This document shows, one piece after another, positions 25,837 to 35,787 of a stretch of DNA of 64,000 nt (position 1 is its first letter; each line of letters begins with the position of its first letter). The translations under genes were made by a program, and so were the position numbers. This stretch comes from JANELJ01 sp024511395 (GTDB taxonomy: Bacteria; Pseudomonadota; Gammaproteobacteria; GRL18): positions 2,356,001 to 2,420,000 of the forward strand of contig OY820613.1 in the NCBI GenBank assembly GCA_963681975.1, written 5' to 3'. The notes under the pieces were generated by a model. That model ran no database searches. It saw only the letters and a list, made by a program, of their open reading frames with translations, and had not been told where the DNA came from.

Positions 25837-26324
25837 TTGTATTTATCGGGCTGGGTAGTAATCTCGAACAGCCTGAACAGCAGATTTTAAAGGTACTGCA
25901 AAGCCTGAATAATCTGCCGGAAACGGTTCTGCTGAAGAACTCAGCTCTTTATCAGAGTGAGGCATTGATTTTGCCCGGCAGTGCACCGCAGAATGACTAT
26001 ATCAATGCTGTGGCCAGTCTGGATACTGGTTTAAGTGCAGAGTTATTACTGGCGCAGTTACAGGCTATTGAAAATGCTCAGGGGCGGATTAGAACTGCTA
26101 AGTGGGGTGCCAGAACACTGGATCTGGATATTCTGTTATACGGAGATGAAACAGCGGCATCTGAGAATTTAACTATTCCCCATGCACAGCTAAAGTTTCG
26201 AAACTTTGTCATTCATCCCCTGTTTGAAATTGCCGGCGATATCAATATTCCCGGGTTGGGTTCTCTCGCTCGCCTTGCTGAACAGACCGACTGGGTAGGA
26301 CTCAGTAAAATTCAGGCTAACTAA
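25833..26324 (+). CDS. folK: 2-amino-4-hydroxy-6-hydroxymethyldihydropteridine pyrophosphokinase
   Basis: This 163-residue HPPK transfers pyrophosphate from ATP to 6-hydroxymethyl-dihydropterin in folate synthesis. It begins IVFIGLGSNLEQPEQQI and carries the metal-binding and ATP motif WGARTLDLDILLYGDE and IPHAQLKFRNFVIHPL. It overlaps pcnB by 4 bp and is followed 16 bp later by panB. pcnB-folK-panB-panC is a common gammaproteobacterial operon. The gene is intact. Confidence 0.96.
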   Translation: MIVFIGLGSNLEQPEQQILKVLQSLNNLPETVLLKNSALYQSEALILPGSAPQNDYINAVASLDTGLSAELLLAQLQAIENAQGRIRTAKWGARTLDLDILLYGDETAASENLTIPHAQLKFRNFVIHPLFEIAGDINIPGLGSLARLAEQTDWVGLSKIQAN

Positions 26325-26340
26325 ACTCAGGTAAAAAGCC

Positions 26341-27138
26341 ATGCATAAAATTACCATTAAAACCCTATTGAAACTCAAACGTGAAGCAGAGCATTTTGCC
26401 TGCCTGACGGCCTATGACGCCAGTTTTGCCAGGGCTCAGGAAGAGGCTGGAGTGGAAGTGATACTGGTAGGCGATTCCCTGGGCATGGTGGTTAAAGGCC
26501 AGGAAACCACCTTGTCAGTGTCTATGGAAGATATGATTTACCACACCAGAAATATTTCCAGAGTCTGTAAAAAGGCCATGATTATGGCTGATTTGCCCTT
26601 TGCCGCCAATGTCAGTGTTGAACAGACATACCTTAATTCTGCCCGCCTGATTGCCGAAGGTGGTGCCCAGATCGTTAAAATTGAGGGTGGTGCTCTGATG
26701 CTTGATACTGTTCGCTTTTTATCGGAACGGGGTATTGCAGTCTGCTCCCATCTGGGACTATTGCCTCAGTCGATAAACAAGCTGGGTGGATACCGGATCC
26801 AGGGGCGCAATAAAAAAGAAGCGAAACAATTACTGGCAGATGCCCGAGCCATGGAAGAAGCAGGAAGTGATATTTTATTGCTGGAATGTGTACCGGCAGA
26901 GCTGGCGGCCAAAATCACTGAATCTGTCAGTATCCCTGTTATCGGCATTGGTGCCGGTCCTGAATGTGATGGTCAGGTACTGGTCTGTTATGATATGCTG
27001 GGTTTGCATCACGGTAGTCCAGCCAGTTTTGTAAAAGATTTTCTGGCCGAAACCCATTCCATTCAACAGGCTTTTAGAGATTATGTGCACCAGGTTAAAA
27101 CCGGGGAATTCCCAACACCTGAGCACATATTTGAATAA
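26341..27138 (+). CDS. panB: 3-methyl-2-oxobutanoate hydroxymethyltransferase
   Basis: This 265-residue PanB forms ketopantoate from alpha-ketoisovalerate and methylene-tetrahydrofolate. TIKTLLKLKREAEHFACLTAYD, VEVILVGDSLGMVVKGQ, ADLPFAANVS, VKIEGGALM, VCSHLGLLPQS and VIGIGAGPECDGQVLVCYDM cover the metal and substrate sites. The length is normal. It is part of the pcnB-folK-panB-panC unit, 54 bp before panC. Confidence 0.97.
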   Translation: MHKITIKTLLKLKREAEHFACLTAYDASFARAQEEAGVEVILVGDSLGMVVKGQETTLSVSMEDMIYHTRNISRVCKKAMIMADLPFAANVSVEQTYLNSARLIAEGGAQIVKIEGGALMLDTVRFLSERGIAVCSHLGLLPQSINKLGGYRIQGRNKKEAKQLLADARAMEEAGSDILLLECVPAELAAKITESVSIPVIGIGAGPECDGQVLVCYDMLGLHHGSPASFVKDFLAETHSIQQAFRDYVHQVKTGEFPTPEHIFE

Positions 27139-27192
27139 GCCAGCCTCAATACGGATGCGTATAATTGATACACTTTATTTAGCTGAGAACTC

Positions 27193-28056
27193 ATGCAGGT
27201 AATCCATACTATCAGGCAGTTACGCGAAGTTATCCAAGCCTTTAAACAGGTGGGTAAAAAAATTGCCTTTGTACCCACCATGGGCAACCTACATGAGGGG
27301 CATTTACAACTGGTCAGCATGGCTCAGACAAAGGCCGAAATTGTGGTTTGTAGTATTTTTGTCAATCCCCTACAGTTTGGTGAAGGCGAGGACTTTGATA
27401 AATACCCAAAAACCCTTAAGGATGATACCCGGCAATTACAGCAACTGGGCTGTGATATTGTATTTGCGCCTTCCGTTGAAGAAATGTACCCTGGCAGTTC
27501 TACTGCAGGCAAAGCAGGAGCAACACAAAGCCAGATAGTGGTTCCAGGGATCAGCGATACTCTTGAAGGGGCTTCCCGTCCCGGTCATTTTACCGGTGTG
27601 GCCACGGTTGTGGGTAAACTGTTTAATATGGTGCAGCCTGATCTGGCGGTTTTCGGGGAAAAAGACTACCAGCAGTTGTTAGTGATCAAACGTTTTGTTA
27701 ATGAACTCTGCTTCCCTGTAGGCATACTGTCCTATCCCATTGTGCGGGAAGAAAACGGTCTGGCTATGAGTTCCAGAAACGGGTATTTAAGTAGCGAGCA
27801 GAAACAGCAGGCTTCTGCACTTTACCGAACCCTGCAGGCAATGGCTCAAAAACTTCAGTCCGGCAGCCGGAATTATCAACAGCTTGAGCAGGAAACTGTT
27901 GAACAGCTACAGAAATCTGGTTTTAAGCCTGACTATATACAAATTCGTAATACAGATTTAAGCAAACCCACTTTGGATTCAAAACAATTGGTTATCCTGG
28001 CAGCAGCCTGGCTGGGCAAAACCCGCCTTATTGATAATCTTCAGTTGTCACTCTAA
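27193..28056 (+). CDS. panC: Pantothenate synthetase
   Basis: This 287-residue PanC joins pantoate and beta-alanine using ATP. The HIGH-type motif is FVPTMGNLHEGHLQLV, with SIFVNPLQFGEGEDF, RPGHFTGVATVV, FGEKDYQQLLVI and the KMSKS-like NGLAMSSRNGYLS. With panB here and panD at 21845, the panB-panC-panD set for pantothenate is intact (panE/ilvC not seen). An IS982 copy begins 4 bp after the stop without touching the frame. Confidence 0.97.
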   Translation: MQVIHTIRQLREVIQAFKQVGKKIAFVPTMGNLHEGHLQLVSMAQTKAEIVVCSIFVNPLQFGEGEDFDKYPKTLKDDTRQLQQLGCDIVFAPSVEEMYPGSSTAGKAGATQSQIVVPGISDTLEGASRPGHFTGVATVVGKLFNMVQPDLAVFGEKDYQQLLVIKRFVNELCFPVGILSYPIVREENGLAMSSRNGYLSSEQKQQASALYRTLQAMAQKLQSGSRNYQQLEQETVEQLQKSGFKPDYIQIRNTDLSKPTLDSKQLVILAAAWLGKTRLIDNLQLSL

Positions 28057-28059
28057 ATA

Positions 28060-29080
28060 AACCTGAGATCTGGATAAGAACCCAGTCATTTACCTAAATA
28101 CAGAGAGTTTTCATATCACTCTCATCTATTCTGATTGTCGGCTTGTCTTTTTTATGACAATAGGCAATCAGAGAACCAATAAGGTTCAACATAAAACCAC
28201 TTACGCTTCTATGACGTGAATGTTCAATCTGTGTAATATTTTTTAGCTGATCATTAACCGTTTCAATTATAAAACGTTTTTTCAGCATAATCTTATCCCA
28301 CAATGCAATGGCACGTGGTTTTATGTTTCGTCTGACATTGGTAATAAGCCCGACATCCTGTTCAAACAGTTCATCACTTAAAAGACTGGAGACATAACCT
28401 TTGTCACCATAAAGCTTTCCATATAAGTCTTTGGCCATTTCAGGAACCGGTTTTCTGTCATCTACATTACCGGCCGTCAATTTAGTGCCCAGTATTTCAC
28501 CTTTATGATTAATGATCAGGTGAACTTTAAACCCATAGAACCACCCCATGGTCGATTTGCCTCGCTGAGCAACACCATCAAAGACTTTATGCCTGGGTAT
28601 GCGAATGTTTTGGCATACTTTAATGCTGCTCGCATCAACAAAGGCAATTCCGGTTGGCTTTCCTTTGCAATGAGTAAAGTAAGCACATAATGGCACCAGT
28701 ACCGATGACATCACTCACAGGAAACGGCTATAGCTCAATAAATCTGGAAACTCTTTCCTAAGATGTTGATGCACATGGCATAAATAATAACTCTTAAAAT
28801 CTTTGTAATGTGACTGATGAAAGTTAATCAGGATAGTCATCAGTTCACCGGGGCTCATTACACCTTGTCGTCTTCTCTTTTTATCACCGGATTCCAGCAG
28901 TGTTTTTTCCCATTCAGGATAAAAGAACTGGTTGAAATCATCAATATTACAATACAATTCATCTATAGTAGTCACTTGCCTGTTCCTTGTTCAAATTCAT
29001 TTGATTTGGTCATTAAATGATCTGATCGAGAAACAGGCATTTAGTTCAATATTTTTTAGTTCTTATCCAGAATTCAGGTT
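28060..29080 (-). mobile_element. IS982-type element, copy 2 (1021 bp)
   Basis: The inverted repeats AACCTGAGATCTGG (28060) and the complement of AACCTGAATTCTGG (ending 29080) match copy 1. The flanks TAAATAA and TAAATTAA are similar but not an exact duplication. It sits in the short gap between the convergent panC and ppdK, and copy 1's 17-bp internal duplication is absent. Confidence 0.93.
28094..28975 (-). pseudogene. IS982-type transposase with in-frame TGA (copy 2)
   Basis: It has the same architecture as copy 1: GTG start, TTIDELYCNIDDFNQFF, TGA at 28717-28715 after YSRFL, then VMSSVLVPLCAYFTH in the same frame to 28094. The two proteins differ at several residues (SQVF/NQFF, FPN/FPD, LHLI/VHLI, LATKLTAS/LGTKLTAG, RNMK/RNIK, NEQL/NDQL), yet both halves stay open in both copies and the TGA is shared. 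Confidence 0.85.
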
Positions 29081-31294
29081 AAATTAAGCTATCTTAACCT
29101 TCTAAAGCCGCATGAGCCGCCGTTAATCGTGCTATAGGCACCCGTGGCCCCGAACATGAGACATAGTCCAGCCCAATAGTATGGCAGAACTGGATTGAAT
29201 CCGGATGGCCGCCGTGTTTACCGCAGATGCCTATGGACATATCCTTACGGGTTTCACGGCCCCAGTTAACGGCCAGTTCCATCAGTTTGCCGACACCTTT
29301 TCTGTCCAGCACTTCAAAGGGATTGTCCTGTAGAATGCCGCGCTCATTGTACATTTTTAATGAACTTCAGTTCCTGTACCGTTGAAACCTGTGGGATCAT
29401 GATCTGGGGGTAAACTTCCATTCCCTTGGCCACACATTCAGTGGCCGCTTCCAGAATGGCGCGGATCTGCATCGAATAGATTTCCGGGAAGGTAATGCCC
29501 AGACGGACACCGCGATGACCCAGCATGGGATTGGTTTCATACAGGACACGGACTTTTTTCAGCATACTCTGCTTTTTAATAATGACTTCTTCCACCAGAT
29601 CAGGGTTTACCATAGTCGGCAGGGGAACTTTATCGGTAACCCAGCACCCCTCGCCGCTTTCAAGCAGGTTCATGGTATTGCACAGGACACTGGCACCGGC
29701 TGCCATTTCATGTAAATACTGCAGCTGTTCAATTTCTTTCTGTAATTGAGGCTCTGAAGGCAAAAACTCGTGAATGGGCGGATCCAGCAGGCGAATAGTC
29801 ACCTTGCGTGGTGACATTACCTCAAACAGCCCCTTAAAGTCAGCCCGTTGAATAGGCAGCAGGCGATTCAGTGCTTCCTGATGCTGCAGTTTGTTTTCGG
29901 CCACAATCATTTCAATCACAATAGGCAGACGTTCAGGATCGTTAAACATCCGTTCGGTCCGGCACAGACCAATACCCATAGCACCGTATTTAATGGCTTT
30001 GGCCGAATCGGAAGGGGTATCTGCATTAGCCATAACCTTGAGTCGGGCCAGCTCATCGGCCCAGCTTAACAGGGTATTCAGCTCGGTAGTAAATTCGGCT
30101 TCAACCGTGGCAATTTTGCCCTGATAGACATTGCCGCTGGTGCCGTCAATAGTCAGCCAGTCGCCTTCCTTAATCACCTATTGGCCTAGCGCAGGTTAAT
30201 GTCCACCTGTATGCCTTCTGCACCCGCTACACAGGGCTTACCTATGCCCCGGGCCACAACGGCCGCATGGGAAGTTTTCCCACCGCGACTGGTCAGGATA
30301 CCCTGGGAAGCAAAAAAGCCGTGAATATCTTCAGGTTTGGTTTTTTCCCGTAGCAGGATCACCTGAAAGCCTTCCTTGCCTAATTGTTCCGCTTTATCGG
30401 CATCAAATATAGCCATACCACTGGCAGCACCAGGAGAAGCCGGCAGGCCTTGGGCAATGGCCTCAATACACACATCGGGGCCAGACGTGGATAAAGCATC
30501 TGTTCCAGATGCTGAGGGTTAATGCGCAACAGGGCCTGTTGTTTAGTAAGCAGCCCTTCACGCTCCATTTTCACGGAGGTTCTGACCATTGCCGTAGCAT
30601 TCATTTTACCATTCCGGGTCTGCAGGTAGTATAAAACACCCCGCTCAATGGTAAATTCAAAGTCCTGAACTTCGCAGTAATGGTTCTCCAGTCTGGAGCG
30701 CAGTTCTTCCAGCTGCCGGTATATTCTGGGCATTTTACTGGACAGTTGTTCGATGGGCTTGGGCGTTCTGATACCTGCCACCACATCTTCACCTTGGGCA
30801 TTGGTAAGGTACTCACCGTACAGGCGGTTTTCGCCAGTACCGGGATTACGGGTAAAGGCGACACTAGTAGCGCAGTCATCACCGCGGTTACCGAATACCA
30901 TGGTCACGATATTAACCGCTGTGCCATTGGCCATTTCCGGGGTGATATTAAATTCACGACGATAATCAATTGCCCGTTTACCCATCCAGGAATTAAATAC
31001 GGCTTTAATGGCCAATTCTAACTGCTCATAAGGATCATCGGGAAATTCTCTACCGGTCTGCTGTTTAACAATATTAAGAAATTCATCGCAGACTTGCTGT
31101 AAATCATCGGCAGATAAACCAATATCTTCCTGAATACCCTTCTCGTGCATATTCTGGCCGATCATGAACACTGATTCTGATCTCATCGTGAACACTTTTA
31201 CTGTTTTTCCAGAATCAGTGTTCACGATGGATCAGAATCCTTTCCCACACATTGATATTCAATAACTGCTAACCTCCCTGATTTTTATTGGGGA

Positions 31295-32851
31295 ATGGTT
31301 ATGCCAACAAAGAGACTATCAATGCGACAATTACGAACAATATTAAGACTCAGACTGCAAGCCAAACTCAGCCTGCGCCAGATAAAAACCAGCCTGCGAT
31401 TAAGCCTGGGTGCCGTACAAAAAATCTGCAGTAAAGCAGAGGCTCTTGATCTGGACTGGCCCGCCATTGAACAACTGGACGATCAACAACTGGCCAGTCG
31501 GTTTTACCCCCAGGCCGATACCCGGGTTTCCAGCGCATTCCAGCTCCCTGACTGGTCAGAGGTCTATCGGGAACTCAAACGCAAAGGAATGACCAGGCTC
31601 CTGCTTTGGGAAGAATACACACAACAATACCCAAACCGCTGTTACAGCTATCCACAGTACTGCATGCTGTACCAGCAATGGCAAAAGAAACAGAAACGCT
31701 CCATGCGTCAGCATCATAAGGCGGGAGAAAAACTCTTTGTTGATTATGCCGGTCAAACCGTTCCTGTTGTTCAGCAGGACACTGGTGAAATTCAGTTTGC
31801 CCGGATTTTTGTTGCCGTATTAGGTGCTTCCAATTACACCTATGCAGAAGCTACCTGGAGCCAACGCCTGCCGGACTGGATCGGCAGTCATGTAAGAACC
31901 TTTGAATTTATAAAAGGGGTTCCCGTACTGTTAATTCCTGATAATCTTAAAAGCAGTACCACCCGGGCCTGTCGGTACGATCCGGATATTAATATGTCTT
32001 ACCAGCAGATGGCGGCTCATTATGGTACAGCCTTCGTTCCTGCCAGACCCCGAAAGCCTCAGGATAAAGCCAAAGCTGAAGTGGGTGTGCAGATTATAGA
32101 ACGCTGGATCCTGGCTCGTTTACGTCATCAAACCTTCTTCTCACTGACAGAGCTCAATCAGCAGATCCATGGCCTGCTTGAAGAGGTCAACAACAAACCC
32201 TTTAAGCAGCTTAAAGGCACCCGGCAACAGTGGTTTGACTTGCTGGATAAACCGGCACTGCTGCCACTGCCCAAACAGGCGTTTGAGTTTACTGAAATCA
32301 AAACCGTCAAAGTCAATGTGGATTACCATATTCAGTTTGACGGACACCTGTATTCAGTACCTCATCATCTGGTGGGTGAAAAACCGGAAGTGCATGCCAA
32401 AGCATTCTTAATAGAGATGTACTTTCATAACCGGTGCATCTGTCAGCATGCCAGACAATACCATTCTGGTACCACCACCGTACCGGCCCATATGCCAGAG
32501 CGCCATAAGAAACACCATCAATGGACACCAGGGCGATTAATGAACTGGGCTAAGGATATTGGTGATGAAGTGCTTATCCGGGTTAAAAGCCAGTTGAAAC
32601 AAAAGCAGCATGAAGAGCAGGCTTACCGGGTTTGCCCGGGCTTACTCAATCTGTCCCGACAATATCCTAATGAGCGTTTAAATAAGGCCTGCCAGATTGC
32701 CAATCATAAAAATCTCAACCGGCTGAAGCACATTAAGTCTATATTGCTCAGCAATCAGGATAAGTTACAGCCTGACTTCTTTGAACAGAAAGAACCTTCT
32801 TCATTACCACAGTCTCATGAGAACATTCGTGGCCCCAAAAGCTATCACTAA
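31295..32851 (+). CDS. istA: IS21 transposase IstA (copy 1)
   Basis: This 518-residue IstA has an N-terminal helix-turn-helix (RQLRTILRLRLQAKLSLRQI) and an integrase core: Asp in KLFVDYAGQTVPVV, Asp in LLIPDNLKSSTTRA, Glu in KAKAEVGVQIIERW. A C-terminal Mu-type domain follows (FDGHLYSVPHHLVGEKPEV). It works with IstB, whose gene starts 15 bp downstream. The frame is complete. Copy 2 differs by one residue (QDKAKAE here, QDKTKAE there). Confidence 0.95.
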   Translation: MVMPTKRLSMRQLRTILRLRLQAKLSLRQIKTSLRLSLGAVQKICSKAEALDLDWPAIEQLDDQQLASRFYPQADTRVSSAFQLPDWSEVYRELKRKGMTRLLLWEEYTQQYPNRCYSYPQYCMLYQQWQKKQKRSMRQHHKAGEKLFVDYAGQTVPVVQQDTGEIQFARIFVAVLGASNYTYAEATWSQRLPDWIGSHVRTFEFIKGVPVLLIPDNLKSSTTRACRYDPDINMSYQQMAAHYGTAFVPARPRKPQDKAKAEVGVQIIERWILARLRHQTFFSLTELNQQIHGLLEEVNNKPFKQLKGTRQQWFDLLDKPALLPLPKQAFEFTEIKTVKVNVDYHIQFDGHLYSVPHHLVGEKPEVHAKAFLIEMYFHNRCICQHARQYHSGTTTVPAHMPERHKKHHQWTPGRLMNWAKDIGDEVLIRVKSQLKQKQHEEQAYRVCPGLLNLSRQYPNERLNKACQIANHKNLNRLKHIKSILLSNQDKLQPDFFEQKEPSSLPQSHENIRGPKSYH

Positions 32852-32866
32852 CCAGGGAGTATCAGC

Positions 32867-33622
32867 ATGTTAGAACAAACCATTACCCAACTTCGACAAT
32901 TAAAACTCACCGGCATGGCCGATGCCCTGCTTAGCCAGATTGAGCAGCCGGGCACCTATGAAGGCCTGTCCTTTGAGCAGCGAATACAATTACTGGCCGA
33001 CAGCGAAGCCCGGGAAAGAGAGCAGAGAAAGCAAAAGCGGCTGATTAAAGCCGCCCGCTTTAAACTGGCTGCACATGCCCAGGATATTGATTATCTGCAT
33101 CCCGGAGGTTTACAGCAATCTGTCATGGCTTCACTTCTGCAATGTGACTGGTTAAACAAAGCTCAGAACATTCTGATCACTGGCCCCTGTGGCAGTGGTA
33201 AAACCTTTATTGCCTGTGCACCGGGGCATACGGCGTGTATGAAAGGTCATAGTGTTAAATATTACCGGTTGTCCCGGTTATTAATGATGCTTACCCGGAG
33301 CAAAGCAGACGGTACTTACCTCAAAACACTTCAGTCTCTGGCCAAAACAGAGCTGCTGATCATTGATGACTGGGGACTGGAACTGTTAAAAGCGGTACAG
33401 CGCAATGACTTAATGGAATTGATGGATGATCGCCATGGACATGCATCAACCATTATGCTCAGTCAGTTACCCACTGATCAGTGGCATCAGTCTATCGGTG
33501 ACAATACGATTGCCGATGCCATTTTAGATCGGCTTATGCACAATGCCCACCGACTTAAATTAAAAGGTGAATCGATGCGAAAAACACGCTCATCATTGAC
33601 GGATGGTGAACACTTAGGGTAA
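32867..33622 (+). CDS. istB: IS21 helper ATPase IstB (copy 1)
   Basis: This 251-residue AAA+ ATPase is related to DnaC. Walker A is ITGPCGSGKTF, Walker B is LLIIDDWGLE, and sensor and Arg-finger regions (STIMLSQLPTDQWHQSIGD, ADAILDRLMHNAHRL) are present. IstB selects target DNA and activates IstA in known IS21 elements. The predicted protein is identical to copy 2. It appears functional. Confidence 0.95.
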   Translation: MLEQTITQLRQLKLTGMADALLSQIEQPGTYEGLSFEQRIQLLADSEAREREQRKQKRLIKAARFKLAAHAQDIDYLHPGGLQQSVMASLLQCDWLNKAQNILITGPCGSGKTFIACAPGHTACMKGHSVKYYRLSRLLMMLTRSKADGTYLKTLQSLAKTELLIIDDWGLELLKAVQRNDLMELMDDRHGHASTIMLSQLPTDQWHQSIGDNTIADAILDRLMHNAHRLKLKGESMRKTRSSLTDGEHLG

Positions 33623-34287
33623 AAAGACTGTACGCCAATGTGTGGGCAGGGTTGGGTGTTCACGATAGAACAGAATGGGTGTTCATGATGGATCAGAATG
33701 GGTGTTCATGATGGATCAGAATGGGTGTTCACCATCAGCAGAATACGCATCTCGGTTTTAATATCAGCAAAAGCCTCATCAAAAGGTTCATCAGCAATAC
33801 CTAGAGCTACTTTGCCGAATAACTGGATAAAACGTCGATACGCATCATAGGCAAAGCGGGCATCATCGGTTTGTTCTATTTCACCTTTCAGTGTGTTCCG
33901 GTTAAGCCCTAGGTTTAAAATTGTGTTCATCATACCGGGCGGACATAGCCGAACCGGAACGTACCGACACCAGCAGGGGATTATCCGGATCGCCGAATTT
34001 TTTGCCGGTTTTCTGTTCCAGCTGCTGTATTTGCTCATGAACTTCGGTCATCAGATTATCCGGAAGCTCACCAGTTTCCGAAGCCAGATACTTCAGACAG
34101 GTTTCAGTGGTAATAACAAAGCCGGGCGGAACATTAAGACCAATCTGAGTCATCTCACAGAGATTTGCTCCTTTGCCCCCTAGTAAGGCTTTATTTTTGC
34201 CATCGCCTTCTTCAAATGCATAGACCTGTTTATTCATTCCATTTTTCCTTTGGGGTTTTAAATTTCTTGGTTGTTAGATATAAGATG

Positions 34288-35787
34288 TTACTGGCGTCCA
34301 TAGAGGGTATTCATTTTCCTGGCTATGGCCTGGGTTTCTTCGGTGATCTGTTCCCAGCCGAAGCGCCATTGCCAGTTACCTTCTATGGTGCCTGGGGTAT
34401 TCATTCTGTGGCCCGCGCCCAGTTGCAGTAAATCCTGCAGCGGCAGAACCGCCAGCCTGGAGACGGATGCCATGGTTACGCTCATCAGCACCAGATTCAG
34501 GTTTTCATAAGGGAAATTAAAATATTCCCGGATAAAGTGCTTTTCATCCTCAGTTATGGTTTCCAGCCAGGATAGGGTGGTATCGTTATCATGGGTCCCG
34601 GTATAAACTACACTGTTTACCTGGTGGTTGTGAGGCAGATAAGGGTTACCGGGTTCACCGGAAAAGGCAAACTGCATAATTTTCATGCCCGGAAGATTAA
34701 ACTGTTCACGCAGGGCTTCAACTTCTTTGGTAATAATACCCAGATCTTCTGCCACCAGTGACAGCTTCGGATAAGCCTTATAAAGTGCCGTAAGCAATTG
34801 TTCTCCGGGTACTTTGACCCAGTGACCATTAATGGCTGTTTCTTCATGTGCCGGGATCTCCCAGCAAGCTTCAAAACCTCTGAAATGATCAATACGAATA
34901 ACATCAAACAATAACTGCTGGGTTTCTATCCGTTCTTTCCACCAGCTGAAACCAGAAGCTGCCATGGCATCCCACTGGTAATGAGGATTACCCCAGCGCT
35001 GACCGGTTTCGGAAAAATAATCCGGCGGGACACCGGCTACCACTTCCGTTTTACCCTCCTCGTCCAGTTTAAAATACTGGCGCTGCGCCCAGACATCGGC
35101 ACTGTCATGAGCCACAAAGATAGGCAGATCACCAAACAGGTAGATACCTTTACTATTAGCATATTCTTTCAGGGCCAGCCATTGAGAGAAAAACAGGTAT
35201 TGTTCAAACTGGTAAAAAAAGATTTCATATTTCAGCCGTTCCTGGACCTTGTTCAGAGCTTTCTTTTTACGTTTTTTTAACGGTTCCGGCCAATCTATCC
35301 AGCTTTTATTGAGGTTTTCCTTTTTCAGAGCGCTGTAGAGGGCATAGTCATCCAGCCAGAAAGCCTGGTCTTTGATAAACTGTTTAAACTTACGGCACTC
35401 CTCATTATCTTCCTGTTCTTCTGACAGGCGTCTGAAGGTATTAAAGGCAATTAAAATACATTTGGAACGCCCCAGCACATCGGCAAAACAGTTGTGCAGA
35501 TCATGTTCTTCCAGCCAGCCCTTATCCACTAGCCACTGCAGGTCAATCAGACCGGGGTTTCCAGCATGCACTGACTGCGACTGGTAGGGCGAACCATTGC
35601 CATGAGTTGGCCCTAGGGGCAAAGTCTGCCAGACACTGAAACCAGAGTCATTTAGGAAGTCCACAAAACGATAGGCATCGGCTCCCAGAACACCGGAGCC
35701 GTATGAACTGGGAAGTGAGGTAGGATGCAATAAAACGCCAGCACGTCGTTTATCTAATGGTACACCACAATTATATCGTCTGGTCAT
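34288..35787 (-). CDS. malQ: 4-alpha-glucanotransferase (amylomaltase)
   Basis: This 499-residue GH77 enzyme rearranges alpha-1,4 glucans in glycogen and maltodextrin turnover. RRAGVLLHPTSLPSSYGSGV and GFSVWQTLPLGPTHGNGSPY are the typical start. The nucleophile region is VIRIDHFRGFEACWEIPAHE, the acid/base Glu is in LVAEDLGIITKEV, and the third carboxylate is in YTGTHDNDTTLSW. It overlaps the stop of the upstream GH57 gene by 4 bp and precedes ppdK by 50 bp. The gene is intact. Confidence 0.95.
   Translation of the reverse strand: MTRRYNCGVPLDKRRAGVLLHPTSLPSSYGSGVLGADAYRFVDFLNDSGFSVWQTLPLGPTHGNGSPYQSQSVHAGNPGLIDLQWLVDKGWLEEHDLHNCFADVLGRSKCILIAFNTFRRLSEEQEDNEECRKFKQFIKDQAFWLDDYALYSALKKENLNKSWIDWPEPLKKRKKKALNKVQERLKYEIFFYQFEQYLFFSQWLALKEYANSKGIYLFGDLPIFVAHDSADVWAQRQYFKLDEEGKTEVVAGVPPDYFSETGQRWGNPHYQWDAMAASGFSWWKERIETQQLLFDVIRIDHFRGFEACWEIPAHEETAINGHWVKVPGEQLLTALYKAYPKLSLVAEDLGIITKEVEALREQFNLPGMKIMQFAFSGEPGNPYLPHNHQVNSVVYTGTHDNDTTLSWLETITEDEKHFIREYFNFPYENLNLVLMSVTMASVSRLAVLPLQDLLQLGAGHRMNTPGTIEGNWQWRFGWEQITEETQAIARKMNTLYGRQ

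Larger units (their letters stand above)
31146..33749 (+). mobile_element. IS21-family element, copy 1 (2604 bp)
   Basis: The ends TGCATATTCTGG (31146) and, reversed, TGCGTATTCTGC (ending 33749) are inverted repeats, and a 5-bp duplication TCTCG flanks it (31141-31145 and 33750-33754). Inside each end are multiple copies of a unit of about 22 bp around TGTTCAYGATNGAWCAGAAT, as expected for the repeated transposase-binding sites of IS21. It is inserted in ppdK. Confidence 0.95.
29094..34237 (-). pseudogene. ppdK: Pyruvate phosphate dikinase (ppdK), broken and interrupted by IS21
   Basis: The N-terminus is MNKQVYAFEEGDGKNKALLGGKGANL, the ATP-grasp start of PPDK. At SVRSGSAMS a loss of about 2 nt shifts frame before PGMMNTILNLGLN. 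IS21 copy 1 is inserted at 33750/31145 (duplication TCTCG). The gene resumes HEKGIQEDIGLSADDLQQVC, shifts frame again near 30470, and carries the phospho-histidine block LTSRGGKTSHAAVVARG. A further break lies near 30180, then GLCRTERMF, LGHRGVRLGITFPE and a last break near 29350 before GICGKHGGHPDS. Without the IS it would be about 870 residues, the normal size. PPDK interconverts pyruvate and PEP. It lies downstream of malQ in the glycogen cluster and is clearly dead. Confidence 0.93.

Noticed and set aside
32141..32528. Antisense open frames inside istA (also 47340-47727)
   Set aside because: They recur identically in both IS21 copies simply because the host gene is conserved; there is no ribosome site or family.
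34165..34431. Plus-strand frame across the malQ-ppdK junction
   Set aside because: It is antisense to both genes and lacks any recognisable protein features.
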